IMG/VR virus record: IMGVR_UViG_3300031521_000030
Span: 1-64,000 of that record
Strand: one strand, 5' to 3'
Source: a virus
Length of the DNA stretch: 64,000 nucleotides
The notes under the pieces are model-generated. The model saw only the letters and a list, made by a program, of their open reading frames with translations, was not told the origin of the DNA and searched no databases. Positions within the stretch are counted from its first letter, which is position 1. The number at the start of each line of letters is the position of its first letter. This document shows, piece by piece, positions 40,058-47,404 of the stretch. The translations under genes and the position numbers were made by a program.

Positions 40058-40086
40058 TTGCCAATGACATAGTTAAGCGTTAGGTT
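40058..40086 (+). promoter_or_regulatory. Iterated phage promoter, copy 15
   Basis: TTGCCA 40058-40063, 17-nt spacer with TAGTTAAGCG, TAGGTT 40081-40086, ATG 40093 after six bases. Confidence 0.79.
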
Positions 40087-40092
40087 CACGGC

Positions 40093-40332
40093 ATGCAACA
40101 AGCCGAATTTGAAGCGATCAAAACCGAAGCCTACAGCCGCTTCGCCGACGCAACCGTTCGGATGGGCGAGGATGAGATCATCCACGTTTACCTCTTCCCG
40201 ACCGGGGTGTTTGAATCCCGCTCCAACCCACTCTCAACCATGACCACCTCGGAGACATTCTTCGGCGACAACGACCAAGACGGGGTGGCCGAACTATACC
40301 GCGACCTAATCGCCCGCCGGGCGGCCAAATAA
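40093..40332 (+). CDS. Hypothetical protein, predicted leaderless, 79 aa
   Basis: Starts MQQAEF; small acidic alpha/beta protein (EIIHVYLFPTGVFESRSN). Two-base overlap region with the next gene. Function unknown. Confidence 0.72.
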   Translation: MQQAEFEAIKTEAYSRFADATVRMGEDEIIHVYLFPTGVFESRSNPLSTMTTSETFFGDNDQDGVAELYRDLIARRAAK

Positions 40333-40333
40333 T

Positions 40334-41482
40334 ATGAGCGAAGATCAATGCCCAACCGGGGGGCCAAACCCGGACAAGCCAAAGATTGCCATGATGGGTG
40401 TTACGACCGGGCGCATTAGTTGCTCGGCGGGGCTAAACTTCTCCAACATCCCCCGCGAACTGTTTGGCCCCCCGGCCCGCCAAATCTTCATCCCAGACCC
40501 GCAGCCGGTCATCATTGAATGTGACCTTGCCAACATTGGCCCGGACCCGGTGCGGTTGACCGCAACCCTTGCAAGCAACACCGAGGACGCCTTGGAGTTA
40601 ATGCGGGCGGCGGTGCTCCGGGGGGAGGAGGAAGATATGAGCGCCGACATGTTGAAGTGGGAGAGGGGGGAGAGGTTGGCCTATATTGCCTTGGTCGCCC
40701 AACAAGACCGGGACGAGGCCGCCGACAGGGAGTTGGCGCTTAGAACCGGCAACGATGTCCTCCGGGAAGGCTACGCCTATGCGTGGGTCCTTTATGGGTT
40801 TGGCACTAGCCTTTGGGGCAGCCTTGCTATTAGCCCCTCGTTTGTCAACTTTGCCAAGTGGCCCCGCTCCGAGGAGGGGGAGGAGGTTGACCATTGGCTC
40901 CCCTTTGAATGTGACAACCAAGGGGGCAACGGGCTGGACACAACATGGGTTGAGGGTTTCTACCGTGAGGAGGTGGCGCGACAGATCATGGGCCATGCCA
41001 ACATCGCCCCCAACCAACGCATCCTCTACCGGGTTGACCCCCCGGTTTATACCACCGACTATTGGGGCGAGGGTGATGCGGAGTATGATTGGCGCGAGGT
41101 TGGCCGGGTTAAAGTATCCGCCCGCGCAACCAAGTGGCGGTGGGTTGAGTTTGACCGGGACAATAAGCGCATCAAGCGCATCCGGGCGCATAACAGGCGC
41201 ATCCTCCAACGCAAGGTCCTCACCGAGCTTGATAAGCTCCACATCATTTATTCCCACCGTTGCGACACGGGTTGCATGGGGCCGGTGACAAGCCGCACGG
41301 CCCGCCTATGCAGCAACGCCCGGCACTTGGGGCAGCATAGTTACACGGACCTTTGCAGCGTGACCATCCATGCCAACTGCAACTTCGACCTCCTCAAGAA
41401 GAACCTCGCCCGCAAGGCCCACGCCCAATACCCGCACATCTCAAGGGTGTTGGTTGAGGGTCTGCATGGCCGCTATTACTAA
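40334..41482 (+). CDS. Unknown Cys-rich protein, 382 aa
   Basis: One of the largest accessory proteins. An N-terminal region with LATLASN-like helices, a Trp-rich middle (YAWVLYGFGTSLWG) and a C-terminal part with six Cys (HRCDTGCMGP, LCSNARH, DLCSVTIHANC). Compact metal binding is possible. No family recognised. Confidence 0.75.
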   Translation: MSEDQCPTGGPNPDKPKIAMMGVTTGRISCSAGLNFSNIPRELFGPPARQIFIPDPQPVIIECDLANIGPDPVRLTATLASNTEDALELMRAAVLRGEEEDMSADMLKWERGERLAYIALVAQQDRDEAADRELALRTGNDVLREGYAYAWVLYGFGTSLWGSLAISPSFVNFAKWPRSEEGEEVDHWLPFECDNQGGNGLDTTWVEGFYREEVARQIMGHANIAPNQRILYRVDPPVYTTDYWGEGDAEYDWREVGRVKVSARATKWRWVEFDRDNKRIKRIRAHNRRILQRKVLTELDKLHIIYSHRCDTGCMGPVTSRTARLCSNARHLGQHSYTDLCSVTIHANCNFDLLKKNLARKAHAQYPHISRVLVEGLHGRYY

Positions 41483-41485
41483 ACC

Positions 41486-41668
41486 ATGGCCCGGCCCACC
41501 AAATGGTGCGGAACGTGCAAGGGCAACAAGCCCCTCGCCGACTTCACCAAAGACAAAACGAGCAAGGATGGGCTCGCCCGACATTGCAAAGGTTGCCTCA
41601 ATAAACGCCAAAACAAACTCCGCCAACGCCACCGAACACACTCCGGCTTTGGCACCTATGCCCCATGA
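41486..41668 (+). CDS. Small zinc-knuckle protein, 60 aa
   Basis: WCGTCKGNKPLADFTKDK then HCKGCLNK: a four-Cys knuckle with KPLxDF and DGLxxxCKxC as found in phage HNH-associated small proteins. It lacks HNH residues, so it may be the zinc half only. ATGA overlap with the next gene. Confidence 0.74.
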   Translation: MARPTKWCGTCKGNKPLADFTKDKTSKDGLARHCKGCLNKRQNKLRQRHRTHSGFGTYAP

Positions 41669-41859
41669 CATTATCAGCATACAACCAGATGGAGGATGGC
41701 ATACTAGCCAACCTCCAAGAACGAGCCTACAACGGTGACAATGGGGCGGCGGCCACCGCCCTCGCCCACATCGTTAATGCCAAACGCCAAATCGGCGACT
41801 GGCAAATAGCCAAGGACAAGGAGAAGCGGAAAGCCGCAAGGGATGGAGGTGTTGAATGA
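41665..41859 (+). CDS. Hypothetical helical protein, 64 aa
   Basis: Ala/Asn/Lys-rich helices (ATALAHIVNAKRQIGDW). ATGA overlaps on both sides. Function unknown. Confidence 0.67.
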   Translation: MTLSAYNQMEDGILANLQERAYNGDNGAAATALAHIVNAKRQIGDWQIAKDKEKRKAARDGGVE

Positions 41860-42059
41860 TCCTTCGCAACCGGGACGGCCATTGGATAGGCAAGGTCAGC
41901 GGGTTGGGGACGGACATTTGCTCCATCAACATGGAGTCCGACATCCTCAAGGCCGAGGACTTCACCGAGGAGCAAGCCAAGTTCCTTGAGCGGATTGAAC
42001 GGGAAAAATATGACTGGTTCATTGCAAGGCCCGTTCTTTTTAGGAAGGGGGCCAGATGA
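41856..42059 (+). CDS. Hypothetical protein, 67 aa
   Basis: A small charged protein (DFTEEQAKFLERIEREKYDW). ATGA overlaps on both sides. Function unknown. Confidence 0.67.
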   Translation: MILRNRDGHWIGKVSGLGTDICSINMESDILKAEDFTEEQAKFLERIEREKYDWFIARPVLFRKGAR

Positions 42060-42523
42060 TCTTTACCCCCGAGCAATCAGCGGCAGCCCTCAACGCCTCC
42101 GTCGCCCGGCAAGAGGCGGGGAATTTTGAGGTTTACACGCACCTCTTCGATATGGGGAGCCATGAAGTAACATGGGACATCCATGGCATCAAGCACACCA
42201 TGGCCCGCCGGGCGGCCCTGCACCCCGAGCGCATGGTTGACCTTCCCCCGGCTGCGGTTGCCATGTTTTACGGCATGCGGACGGAATGGGATGACGGCGA
42301 CCACCTCTACGCCATGGGCGTGGACCTTGCCAATCCAATCATCATCATCGACCACCCCAGCAATGGCCGCCGGTTTGCCGAGCCCGGCTTCCCCCCGTTC
42401 CTCATCATTGATGGTTGGCACCGCATTATCCGGGCCTTTGGGGAGGGGAAAGGGTTGCGGGGTTTCATTTTAACAGAGGAGGAAGAAAGGTTGCATAGGC
42501 GGCAGGATGTCATCATGGTATAG
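42056..42523 (+). CDS. ParB/sulfiredoxin-like small protein, 155 aa
   Basis: The C-terminal FLIIDGWHRIIRAFGEGKG resembles the ParB-type GxxR core (IDGxHR). A helical N-terminus precedes. Nuclease or CTP-binding activity cannot be judged. Last gene of its operon, followed by a strong terminator. Confidence 0.7.
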   Translation: MIFTPEQSAAALNASVARQEAGNFEVYTHLFDMGSHEVTWDIHGIKHTMARRAALHPERMVDLPPAAVAMFYGMRTEWDDGDHLYAMGVDLANPIIIIDHPSNGRRFAEPGFPPFLIIDGWHRIIRAFGEGKGLRGFILTEEEERLHRRQDVIMV

Positions 42524-42545
42524 GCCAAACGAATTTTGCATAGGG

Positions 42546-42578
42546 AGGGCACTTGGGGAAACCTGAGTGTCCTTTTTT
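42546..42578 (+). terminator. Rho-independent terminator
   Basis: AGGGCACT (42546-42553) pairs with AGTGTCCT (42566-42573) with one G-T pair, followed by TTTTTT; the next promoter starts two bases later. Confidence 0.82.
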
Positions 42579-42579
42579 G

Positions 42580-42608
42580 TTGCCAATTATACGGTTAAGC
42601 ATTAACGT
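42580..42608 (+). promoter_or_regulatory. Iterated phage promoter, copy 16
   Basis: TTGCCA 42580-42585, 17-nt spacer with CGGTTAAGCAT, TAACGT 42603-42608. ATG 42617 of a mini-ORF follows after eight bases. Confidence 0.77.
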
Positions 42609-42616
42609 GGCCTTCT

Positions 42617-42652
42617 ATGCGAACCATCTATAAACTGCGGGGGGCCTTTTAA
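42617..42652 (+). CDS. Possible leader peptide MRTIYKLRGAF
   Basis: An 11-codon ORF starting near the predicted +1 and ending one base before the next gene start (42654). It may couple translation to the downstream gene. Could be chance. Confidence 0.4.
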   Translation: MRTIYKLRGAF

Positions 42653-42653
42653 C

Positions 42654-43058
42654 ATGGACGGATACGATGAGGAGGAGCAATCCATCACCATGGCCAGTGT
42701 CCTGCTCGATATGGCACGGAGGGGGTTGCCTTGCCAATCCATGGTCCTCACGCCAAACGTGGAAACCGGGCGGGAGATGTTTACCACCATCTTCCTGCTT
42801 GGCCCTGATGCGTTGAAGCGGGCGGGGGCCTTCCTCCCCTTGTTCATGCACTACCAACAACCCCCCGGCAAATTCATGCTGCAACTCGCGGCAAGCGACC
42901 CCATCATATTCATCTGCGAGTGGATGAGGGAAACCCGCCACCCGTGGTCCAAGGTTGTAACCATCTTTGGGGGCACGCCGTTCATCCACCTGTCCTTCTA
43001 TGGGGAGTCCATTGCCAAGGAAGCCCTTGGTATCTTCGCAAACATTGTGGAGCTTTGA
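42654..43058 (+). CDS. Unknown protein, 134 aa
   Basis: An acidic N-terminus then helices (SVLLDMARRGLPCQ) and a beta-rich end. Monocistronic between two phage promoters. Function unknown. Confidence 0.7.
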   Translation: MDGYDEEEQSITMASVLLDMARRGLPCQSMVLTPNVETGREMFTTIFLLGPDALKRAGAFLPLFMHYQQPPGKFMLQLAASDPIIFICEWMRETRHPWSKVVTIFGGTPFIHLSFYGESIAKEALGIFANIVEL

Positions 43059-43067
43059 TGAAATCCC

Positions 43068-43096
43068 TTGCCAATTAGTCGGTTAAACCCTATCCA
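43068..43096 (+). promoter_or_regulatory. Iterated phage promoter, copy 17
   Basis: TTGCCA 43068-43073, 17-nt spacer with CGGTTAAACCC, TATCCA 43091-43096. ATG 43103 of a palindrome-encoded mini-ORF follows after six bases. Confidence 0.75.
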
Positions 43097-43102
43097 TTCG
43101 TA

Positions 43103-43129
43103 ATGCTGCAACAAGTTGCAGTAAACTAA
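43103..43129 (+). CDS. Possible leader peptide MLQQVAVN
   Basis: An 8-codon ORF at exactly the leaderless distance from the -10. Codons 2-6 are a palindrome copy, and TAA follows. The real gene begins 20 bases later at 43149. Confidence 0.42.
   Translation: MLQQVAVN
43107..43120. repeat. Dispersed palindrome copy 17 (AA centre)
   Basis: TGCAACAAGTTGCA followed by GTAAAC, inside the short leader ORF. Confidence 0.9.
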
Positions 43130-43148
43130 AAACCAAAGGCCAACAACC

Positions 43149-43403
43149 ATGACCGCCACAATCCAAGACATCACAGACCACCTTGAAAACAAAGTGGAGA
43201 CACTAACCCCAAACGACACCGTTGTGCTTACCGCGTTGCGGAAGTTTGAGCCGGACCATTTGGCGTGCATCCGGGAGTTGCCGGGCGGCAAGCTGGAAAT
43301 CCTCACCATGCCGCCAACCAAACAAAATATCAGGCAAGCGGACTTGTGGGCTATGGCTTTCGGGTCTGTGCTGGGTATGCCCTATACGCCCCAACCCCTA
43401 TGA
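43149..43403 (+). CDS. Hypothetical protein, 84 aa
   Basis: A helical N-terminus then beta strands (HLACIRELPGGKLEILTM). ATGA overlap with the RTR-tagged next gene. Function unknown. Confidence 0.7.
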   Translation: MTATIQDITDHLENKVETLTPNDTVVLTALRKFEPDHLACIRELPGGKLEILTMPPTKQNIRQADLWAMAFGSVLGMPYTPQPL

Positions 43404-43738
43404 GTGAACTTCCCGCCGTAACCGTTGTGGCGCGGACAAGGAGCCGGGTTGAGCCAACCCCCGTCCCCGTCGTTGCCGTCCCAACCGTTGCCGTCCGCGT
43501 CCGAACCCGACCGGCACCCCCGGTGGTTGCCCGCATTACCAACAAGCCCCGCAAACTTGGGGACCCCCGCAAGCCATTGTGGGAGATTTGGGGAAGGCCC
43601 CCCGGCAAGACCGGCCCGGTTATGTATTGCGCGGAATACCATGCCGACACCGAAGCCGGGGTTAGGGCGCTGTGGGTCAACAACTTTGTCGATCAAGATT
43701 ATGAAATTCTATCCCTCTGCCTTGCCAAATCCAAATGA
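43400..43738 (+). CDS. Unknown protein with two RTR tags, 112 aa
   Basis: VVARTRSRVEP and VAVRVRTRPAP, separated by a Pro/Val linker, form the N-terminal 45 residues. A small folded domain follows (WEIWGRPPGKTGPVMY). It is the only protein here with two N-terminal tags. ATG 43400 overlaps the upstream stop. Function unknown. Confidence 0.72.
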   Translation: MSELPAVTVVARTRSRVEPTPVPVVAVPTVAVRVRTRPAPPVVARITNKPRKLGDPRKPLWEIWGRPPGKTGPVMYCAEYHADTEAGVRALWVNNFVDQDYEILSLCLAKSK

Positions 43739-44301
43739 GCCAACCTATGCCCTTTGATGCCCAAAAAGCCGTCCTTGATATGGCGGAAGCAATCTTCGAG
43801 GCATCCTACCCCGAAATCCCAAAGCACAAGGGATGCGTCTTTTGGGCGTCCGCCATGGCCCAATCACTCACAACCTTTGGCGTGCAAGCCCGACTTTGCG
43901 CGGGGTCCGCCCAATGGTTGTTCCGGCCCCTGCCACCGGGCGATGGCCCCAATGCCTTCTCCTACGTGTTTGATACGAAGGAGGCATTCGCCCAACTTGA
44001 GCGGGGGATGCTCCCCGAGATGCACGCATGGGTTATCCTTGGGACCGAGCATAGGGACTCGTCGAAGGTCACCATCGTTGATGCAAGCAGCAAATACCAA
44101 CCGCAACAAGCCAAGGAGATGTGCGGTTACGATTGGCACCCGGACTACATGCCACCGGCTTGGCTTTGGATGACTTTGCCGGAGATGGCCAAACAAGAGC
44201 AGGTCCTCTATATGCCGGACATGACTGCCACAACTATGGTCCGAGGCTTCCTTCAATCCTACCACCTCAGAAAATATGGCAAGTCTCCCAGCATTTATTG
44301 A
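43735..44301 (+). CDS. Cysteine peptidase/transglutaminase-like protein
   Basis: 188 residues with KGCVFWASAMAQ (C34), MHAWVIL (H97) and TIVDASS (D116) in the order and spacing of transglutaminase-like or papain-like enzymes, in which Cys, His and Asp form the triad. It might modify host or virion proteins. Substrate unknown. It overlaps the next gene by 26 nt. Confidence 0.68.
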   Translation: MSQPMPFDAQKAVLDMAEAIFEASYPEIPKHKGCVFWASAMAQSLTTFGVQARLCAGSAQWLFRPLPPGDGPNAFSYVFDTKEAFAQLERGMLPEMHAWVILGTEHRDSSKVTIVDASSKYQPQQAKEMCGYDWHPDYMPPAWLWMTLPEMAKQEQVLYMPDMTATTMVRGFLQSYHLRKYGKSPSIY

Positions 44302-45289
44302 ATTGACCCGGACGGTCCTCTATAACCGCCAACCCGGCCACGATAAGGTTTATGTCGTTGCCCTGATGGCAAGCACGGTTATCCACCAAGGGGAGCCCCG
44401 AGCCTTCACGGTGCAATGCTCCAACGGTCGCCGGAGCGTCTATGATGCGGGCAACGAGTTGACGGGGGCCAAAATCCAAGCGTTCCCCGTTGGGTGGGCC
44501 GGGGGCCAAGGGGCCTTCCGGGAGGCGGTGGGATTCTTCGATAGGACGATCAATGACAAGGTTCTGACAAAGCAATACACAGCCCGCCCCGATGGCCTAA
44601 CCCCAATGATGCCCCTCGCATGCGATGCGGGCTTGTGGCGGTTTGTAGCTTTGGACGACCCCCTCTATGGTGCCACCCTATTCAATGCGGTCTGCCTCAA
44701 GATCATTGCAACCGTCCGGCAGATGAACACGGAGCGCATTGCCGCCCAAACCGCCCTTGATGATCCCATGAACGAGGCGGGGCTTGTGACCGGCAACGAA
44801 AACCATGACGTAAATTGCTCATGCGCCCAATGCCGACTCATCCATCAGTTCTCCCATTGGGACAAGGATGATAGGAAGGTGCTGCCAACCTCACCCCATA
44901 ACGTCCCCAACCGGGAGCAACTGGCCGAAATCCAACGGGCCACCCGCCTTGCTGAAATCCTCAAAGAAGCGGCAGAGCCCTTGCTAAACAAGCCGGGCAT
45001 GTCACGTGCCCGCCTGTTGCAGTTGACCCAAGAGGTCCGGGACATGGTTGAGCGCCCCACCCGCCTACGCAACTTCCTCCTCCCCTTGCAATTGTTTGTG
45101 GAGGACCGGGGCTTGGAAGCAAGCATCCCCTTGCTGCGGGTTTTCGATGAGGCCCTGACCAAATATATGTCGGGGAACTCCGATTGGGCGGTCATGCCCG
45201 AGGCGGTCATGCGGGCCGAGGCTATGGAGATCATCCGGGTCCATAGGAACCCGGCCATGTTCCCCCGCAAAAGGATGATTGAGATGTGA
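44276..45289 (+). CDS. Unknown protein, 337 aa
   Basis: An N-terminal beta-rich domain (YNRQPGHDKVYVVALMAST), a CSCAQC knuckle (about 180-185) and a long helical C-terminal region. No family recognised. It ends an operon and is followed by a decayed and then an intact promoter. Confidence 0.72.
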   Translation: MASLPAFIELTRTVLYNRQPGHDKVYVVALMASTVIHQGEPRAFTVQCSNGRRSVYDAGNELTGAKIQAFPVGWAGGQGAFREAVGFFDRTINDKVLTKQYTARPDGLTPMMPLACDAGLWRFVALDDPLYGATLFNAVCLKIIATVRQMNTERIAAQTALDDPMNEAGLVTGNENHDVNCSCAQCRLIHQFSHWDKDDRKVLPTSPHNVPNREQLAEIQRATRLAEILKEAAEPLLNKPGMSRARLLQLTQEVRDMVERPTRLRNFLLPLQLFVEDRGLEASIPLLRVFDEALTKYMSGNSDWAVMPEAVMRAEAMEIIRVHRNPAMFPRKRMIEM

Positions 45290-45294
45290 GGGTT

Positions 45295-45323
45295 TCCCCA
45301 ATGAGTCGGTTAAAGAAAAGCCG
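45295..45323 (+). promoter_or_regulatory. Decayed copy of the phage promoter
   Basis: TCCCCA in place of TTGCCA, the spacer ATGAGTCGGTTAAAGAA kept at 45301-45317, and no TA-type -10. It is 67 bases upstream of intact copy 18, so it looks like a duplicated and lost promoter. Confidence 0.5.
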
Positions 45324-45361
45324 GTTGTAGGGGAAAAACGGGTGATGGGGTAAGAAACTCC

Positions 45362-45390
45362 TTGCCAATTAGTCGGTTAAACCATAAAGC
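45362..45390 (+). promoter_or_regulatory. Iterated phage promoter, copy 18
   Basis: TTGCCA 45362-45367, 17-nt spacer with CGGTTAAACC, TAAAGC 45385-45390; leader of about 13 nt to ATG 45410. Confidence 0.74.
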
Positions 45391-45409
45391 ATCAGGTAGT
45401 TACAAACTT

Positions 45410-45817
45410 ATGCCATACCGAATCCTCCACCTCTCAACCGGCACAAAGCTCCCCGTAGAGCCCACCGAGTTGGGGGCGCAATCCGCCGCTACGGCGTTCC
45501 TGCAAAAGCAACTCGAAAGTTCCCTCCGGGGCCGGGCTCTACTTTCCAACCTCAAAAACAAGCGCGTCTCATGGGCCTACGCCAAACGCTTCATCCTTGT
45601 TGAGAGGATCAAAGCGGGGTGGGTCCAAACCCGCAACGGGCGCATCGTCCCGGACATGCGGGACCTCTCCGACGCCGACGACTGCCTCCTATTTGTGGTA
45701 GGGGACAACAACCGCCACCTCGGCACCTATGACACAACCGAGGAAGCATTCATCGACGCCAAGAATTTCAAGTCCTACGACGCCAGCCGCGTTTCCAAGT
45801 TTCTTATCATCCCATGA
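45410..45817 (+). CDS. Unknown protein, 135 aa
   Basis: Basic alpha/beta protein (YRILHLSTGTKLP, KFLIIP end). Start 45410 rather than 45362, which lies in the promoter. ATGA overlap with the next gene. Function unknown. Confidence 0.7.
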   Translation: MPYRILHLSTGTKLPVEPTELGAQSAATAFLQKQLESSLRGRALLSNLKNKRVSWAYAKRFILVERIKAGWVQTRNGRIVPDMRDLSDADDCLLFVVGDNNRHLGTYDTTEEAFIDAKNFKSYDASRVSKFLIIP

Positions 45818-46062
45818 ACCAACCAGCATATATCATCAAAGTTGCCCCCAAGGGGGAAGCCACGCACACCATTGACACCCTCAACCCTCGGGTCCGGGGT
45901 GAACGCAAATGGGAGCCCCAACGCTACCTCAATGTCAACGGGGAGGTGGGCCAAGCCGGGCTGCAATCCTTTGCAATTGTCAACGGGTTGGCAAGCGGGC
46001 GGGACTTTGAACGCAGCCGGGTCCGCATCGCCCCCATCGTTTCCCGCCCGAGGGCCTACTAA
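45814..46062 (+). CDS. Hypothetical protein, 82 aa
   Basis: Basic, beta-leaning (AYIIKVAPKGEATHTI). It ends RVRIAPIVSRPRAY. ATGA overlap upstream. Function unknown. Confidence 0.66.
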   Translation: MNQPAYIIKVAPKGEATHTIDTLNPRVRGERKWEPQRYLNVNGEVGQAGLQSFAIVNGLASGRDFERSRVRIAPIVSRPRAY

Positions 46063-46170
46063 ATGAGGGCACCAAAACCAACCGCGTGGGAATGGGCCAA
46101 GGAGATCACCGGGGCAATTTGCTTTTTCATCTTCCTTGCCGCCTTCCTGTTTGCGATGTGCGCCCTATGA
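46063..46170 (+). CDS. Small membrane peptide, 35 aa
   Basis: Reads MRAPKPTAWEWAKE then a single hydrophobic helix (AICFFIFLAAFLFAMCAL) and stop. Adjacent to the upstream stop and overlapping the next ATG by four. Its single transmembrane helix would suit a holin-like or membrane-targeted peptide; function unknown. Confidence 0.6.
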   Translation: MRAPKPTAWEWAKEITGAICFFIFLAAFLFAMCAL

Positions 46171-46562
46171 ATCCCGCAACAACCAGCTTCCCCCCGGTGG
46201 GGCTTGATTGTGCCGATTGTGGTCAACCCCAATACCAAACCCCGAGTGGCCCATGCTGCATCAATGGGCACGGCGGGGCCGATGGGATTCCCCATGGACC
46301 CCAAACCCCGAAGGATAATGCCGCCCAACTCAGCGACCTTGAAATGGATGCCATGATTGAGGCCGTCTATTGGCGCTGGCGCTTATGGGGGGCCGCCGAG
46401 GTGCTAGAGGGCAATGCGGAAAGTATCCCCATGCAGTTCACAACCTTGGAGCCTATCATCGAGAAGACCCTTGATGCTTTGCGGCTTGACCTTGGCCCGG
46501 TAGAACGCGCCCGGTTCGTGCATAAGCTCCAAGTCCGAGCCCTCTTTAACTCCCCCGTCTAA
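46167..46562 (+). CDS. Unknown protein with Cys motif, 131 aa
   Basis: CADCGQPQYQTPSGPCC near the N-terminus is a probable zinc site; the rest is helical. One-base overlap with the next gene. Function unknown. Confidence 0.68.
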   Translation: MNPATTSFPPVGLDCADCGQPQYQTPSGPCCINGHGGADGIPHGPQTPKDNAAQLSDLEMDAMIEAVYWRWRLWGAAEVLEGNAESIPMQFTTLEPIIEKTLDALRLDLGPVERARFVHKLQVRALFNSPV

Positions 46563-46837
46563 TGCTCACCCAACGCGACAAGTGGCTTGTCTTTGGCCTT
46601 GGCATCAAAACCCTCAAGGGCGGGATGCGATCCTATGAGGTGACCCAAGACATAGTGCCCGCCCCCACCAAGGAGGAGGCATTGGAGAGAACCTTTGATG
46701 CCCGCAGCAAGGAATACCCGGAGTTCATTCTCCAAGACGCCGAGTTGCTCATTGATACCATGTGGACCCAGCGCAAACTTTATGATGAAAAAGTCGAAGT
46801 AACCGAGCACCGCTTTGCAACCCGAACACAATGCTAA
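46562..46837 (+). CDS. Hypothetical protein, 91 aa
   Basis: A mixed alpha/beta protein with a helix rich in Glu (TKEEALERTFDARSKEYPEF). It starts on the last base of the previous stop. Function unknown. Confidence 0.68.
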   Translation: MLTQRDKWLVFGLGIKTLKGGMRSYEVTQDIVPAPTKEEALERTFDARSKEYPEFILQDAELLIDTMWTQRKLYDEKVEVTEHRFATRTQC

Positions 46838-46842
46838 CCCGC

Positions 46843-46856
46843 TGCAACTTGTTGCA
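46843..46856. repeat. Dispersed palindrome copy 18 (TT centre)
   Basis: TGCAACTTGTTGCA followed by GTAAAA in the gap before ATG 46877. Confidence 0.9.
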
Positions 46857-46876
46857 GTAAAAACCAACGCCAACTC

Positions 46877-47404
46877 ATGCAGATATTCATTCCCGACATC
46901 GGAACCCAACTCCAACTCATCCAGTCATGGGCCTTTGTAATCCATCTGGAAAGGCGCAACGCCCCTCTCCTCCTAGCCAGCGGCCTAAGCAAGTTCATCA
47001 CCCTTGGGTCCGTCCCCGGCTACGATGAGGACTCCCGCAAGCAACGCGAGGGACAAATCCAAACCACCGGGGACGGTTGGTATAGCCACCATCCGGTTTC
47101 CTTCCGGGGCCGGTGCATGTCAAAGCAATCCCACGCCCATTATTTCAGTCTCGAAACCACGGCGCTGGAACTCATTGCACTCCCCAAAGGTGCCGTTCTA
47201 ACGGTTGACCGCATTTATATCCGGCGGGGGATGTCGGCATACTCCTCGATTTCCTTCCGCATTGCAAAAGGCACCATGAGCACCATTGCCCATGCAACGG
47301 GAACCGAGCCCTTTGCCTCCAAGAAGGTGGTTCGGTTTTGGGCAAAGCTCGCCGATGTCAATACCATGCAAGCCATTGCGCTTTCAGAATGGGAGGCCAA
47401 ATGA
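46877..47404 (+). CDS. Unknown protein, 175 aa
   Basis: A beta-rich protein (AFVIHLERRNAPLLLASG, SSISFRIAKGTM). ATGA overlap with the HD-domain gene. Function unknown. Confidence 0.7.
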   Translation: MQIFIPDIGTQLQLIQSWAFVIHLERRNAPLLLASGLSKFITLGSVPGYDEDSRKQREGQIQTTGDGWYSHHPVSFRGRCMSKQSHAHYFSLETTALELIALPKGAVLTVDRIYIRRGMSAYSSISFRIAKGTMSTIAHATGTEPFASKKVVRFWAKLADVNTMQAIALSEWEAK

